Assembly (NCBI GenBank): GCA_003105285.1
Contig: PQAN01000394.1
Location: 1-16,202, forward strand
Length of the DNA: 16,202 nt
Direction of reading: 5' to 3'
Origin: Methylocystaceae bacterium
Lineage (GTDB): Bacteria; Pseudomonadota; Alphaproteobacteria; Rhizobiales; Beijerinckiaceae
The position numbers were made by a program, and so were the translations under genes. Below, piece after piece: positions 14,755-16,202 of this stretch. Under the pieces are notes generated by a model that was not told the DNA's origin, did not search any database, and worked only from the letters and a program-made list of their open reading frames with translations. Numbering within the stretch: the first letter of the stretch is position 1; each line of letters begins with the position of its first letter.

Positions 14755-15570
14755 CTACTCCGTCCCGCCGCCGTTCAAATCCTCCGGGCGCGGCTGCAGC
14801 ATGATGTTGTAGCCGGCGTCGAGAAGATGGATTTCGCCGGTCACGCCGCCGGACAGCTCCGACAGGAGATAGACCGCCGAGCCGCCGATTTCGTCGAGCG
14901 TGATCATGCGCCTCAGCGGCGCATGGGTTTTCTGGAACGCGCCCATGGCGCGCGCGCCGGTGATGCCGGCGCCCGCCATGGTTCGCACGGGGCCGGGCGA
15001 CAGAGCGTTGACGCGGATGCCGCGCGCCCCGAAATCCGCCGCGAGATAACGAACCGACGAGTCGAGCGCGGCTTTGGCGACGCCCATCACATTATAATTG
15101 GGCATGACATGCGTGCCGCCGCCGAAGCTCACGGTCAGCATCGAGCCGCCGTTCTTCATCAGCGCCGCCGCCCGTTTCGCGGCCTCGGTGAAGGAGAAGC
15201 AGGAAATGACCAGCGTGCGGACGAAGTTCTCGCGCGTCGTGTCGGCGTAGAGGCCTTTCAGCTCGTTCTTGTCGGAATAGGCGATGGAGTGGACGAGGAA
15301 GTCGAGCTCGCCCCACTCCTTTTCCAGCCGCGCGAATACGGCGTCGACGGATTCGATATCCTCCACGTCGCAGGGCAGCACCAGATCGGAGCCGAGCTCG
15401 CGGGCGATCGGCGTCACGCGCTTGCCGAGCGCCTCGCCTTGATAGGTGAAGGCCAGCGAGGCCCCGTGCTTCGCCAATCCCCTCGCGACGCCGTAAGCGA
15501 TCGAATGATCATTCGCGACTCCCATGACAAGGCCGCGTTTGCCCTGCATGAGGCCCGTTGAAACCGTCAT
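14755..15570 (-). CDS. fabI: Enoyl-[acyl-carrier-protein] reductase (NADH)
   Basis: FabI reduces trans-2-enoyl-ACP to acyl-ACP, the last step of each fatty-acid elongation cycle; it is the triclosan target. The 271 residues form a short-chain dehydrogenase fold. The FabI-type nucleotide loop KRGLVMGVANDHSIAYGVAR is at about 11-30, CDVED at 67-71, and LVHSIAYSDKNELKG at 92-106. The active-site segment MPNYNVMGVAKAAL has Tyr159 and Lys166, equivalent to E. coli Tyr156 and Lys163. RVNALSPGPVRTMAGAGI is the substrate-loop region. The residue matching E. coli Tyr146 is Phe149 (codon ttc), an unusual change. It follows fabB by 32 bases on the same strand, so they form one transcript. The ribosome site before the ATG is weak (agga, about 14 bases away). 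Confidence 0.95.
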   Translation of the reverse strand: MTVSTGLMQGKRGLVMGVANDHSIAYGVARGLAKHGASLAFTYQGEALGKRVTPIARELGSDLVLPCDVEDIESVDAVFARLEKEWGELDFLVHSIAYSDKNELKGLYADTTRENFVRTLVISCFSFTEAAKRAAALMKNGGSMLTVSFGGGTHVMPNYNVMGVAKAALDSSVRYLAADFGARGIRVNALSPGPVRTMAGAGITGARAMGAFQKTHAPLRRMITLDEIGGSAVYLLSELSGGVTGEIHLLDAGYNIMLQPRPEDLNGGGTE

Positions 15571-15602
15571 AATGCCGATATCCTATTCTATTTCTATGGC
15601 CG

Positions 15603-16202
15603 TCACGCGTCCGGATGTTTGAAAACGAGCGTGGCGTTGGTGCCGCCGAAGCCGAAAGAGTTGGAGACGACGGCGCCGAGCGTCACATTGTCGCGCCGCT
15701 CCCGCAGGATCGGCATGTCCGAAAATTCCGGATCGAGCTCCTCGATATTGGCGCTCTCGCAGATGAAGCCGTTCTGCATCATCAGCAGCGAATAGATCGC
15801 CTCCTGCACGCCGGTCGCGCCGAGCGAATGGCCGGTGAGCGATTTAGTGGCGGAAATCGGCGGGCATTTGTCGCCGCGGCCGAACACTTCGCGAATCGCC
15901 TCGATTTCCTTCAGGTCGCCGACCGGCGTCGAGGTCGCGTGCGGATTGATATAGTCGATCGGCGCCTTCACCGTGGCGAGCGCCTGACGCATGCAGCGGA
16001 CGGCCCCTTCGCCCGAAGGCGCGACCATGTCGTAGCCGTCCGACGTCGCGCCATAGCCGGCGATCTCGGCGTAGATTTTCGCGCCGCGCGCCTTGGCGCG
16101 CTCATAATCCTCGAGCACGACGACGCCGGCCCCGCCGGCGATGACGAAGCCGTCGCGGTTCTTGTCATAGGCGCGCGAGGCGGTCGCCGGGCGATCGTTG
16201 AA
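15603..16202 (-). CDS. fabB: 3-oxoacyl-[ACP] synthase I, C-terminal part
   Basis: FabB condenses malonyl-ACP with acyl-ACP and is needed to elongate unsaturated intermediates. The gene runs off the right edge; 199 C-terminal residues of about 405 are present, and the catalytic Cys lies outside. Visible hallmarks are FNDRPATASRAYDKNRDGFV at the edge, GYGATSDGYDMVAPSGEGAVRCM, the first catalytic His in INPHATSTPVGD, Lys and the second His in SATKSLTGHSLGATG, and the glycine-rich NSFGFGGTNATLVF near the end. This pattern is FabB rather than FabF (MVAPSGEGAVRCM, NPHATSTPVGD). In many alphaproteobacteria fabA precedes fabB and fabI follows; fabI does follow here, so fabA is expected just beyond the window. 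Confidence 0.95.
   Translation of the reverse strand, partial: FNDRPATASRAYDKNRDGFVIAGGAGVVVLEDYERAKARGAKIYAEIAGYGATSDGYDMVAPSGEGAVRCMRQALATVKAPIDYINPHATSTPVGDLKEIEAIREVFGRGDKCPPISATKSLTGHSLGATGVQEAIYSLLMMQNGFICESANIEELDPEFSDMPILRERRDNVTLGAVVSNSFGFGGTNATLVFKHPDA

Overview
The window is about 16.2 kb of GC-rich chromosome from an alphaproteobacterium, most likely of the Hyphomicrobiales (Rhizobiales). The alphaproteobacterial forms of AddA and AddB, a DnaX with a degenerate zinc site, a short phasin, a FixL/FixJ-style pair and adjacent fabB-fabI all point there. A methylotroph or methanotroph of the Methylocystaceae/Beijerinckiaceae type is a guess from overall feel, not something the sequence proves. 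Nothing looks recently transferred: base composition and coding style are even, and there are no transposases, integrases, tRNAs or CRISPR repeats.

Layout, left to right. The 3' end of rpsD (+) is followed by a gene-free stretch carrying two inverted copies of a 45-base palindromic intergenic repeat, then a periplasmic DsbA-like thiol oxidoreductase (+). A UUCG-capped hairpin separates it from a minus-strand group read from right to left: SRP RNA (ffs), dnaX, ybaB, recR. This is the same RNA-dnaX-ybaB-recR order known from Bacillus subtilis. Strong stem-loops lie in the dnaX-ybaB and ybaB-recR spacers. Divergent from ffs is a Crp/Fnr-family regulator (+), whose stop codon nearly meets that of a phasin (-). 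Next come addB and addA (-), the helicase-nuclease for double-strand-break repair, overlapping by ATGA. Divergent from addB is a PAS sensor kinase and a FixJ-like response regulator (+), also joined by ATGA. The right end has fabI and the 3' part of fabB (-), both for fatty-acid synthesis.

How the genes relate. ffs/dnaX/ybaB/recR and addBA together give protein targeting, clamp loading and recombination repair. fabB-fabI is a lipid-synthesis operon whose upstream part lies outside the window. The kinase/regulator pair and the Crp/Fnr protein look like relatives of the FixL-FixJ-FixK oxygen cascade. However, the kinase's PAS domain lacks the segment that carries the heme-binding histidine in FixL, so its signal is unknown.

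I found no convincing new multi-gene system. The points most worth checking are the FixL-like kinase without a heme site, the long ybaB-recR stem-loop, the ffs-dnaX junction with its 12-bp direct repeats, the paired inverted repeat after rpsD, and the Phe in place of the first active-site Tyr of FabI.
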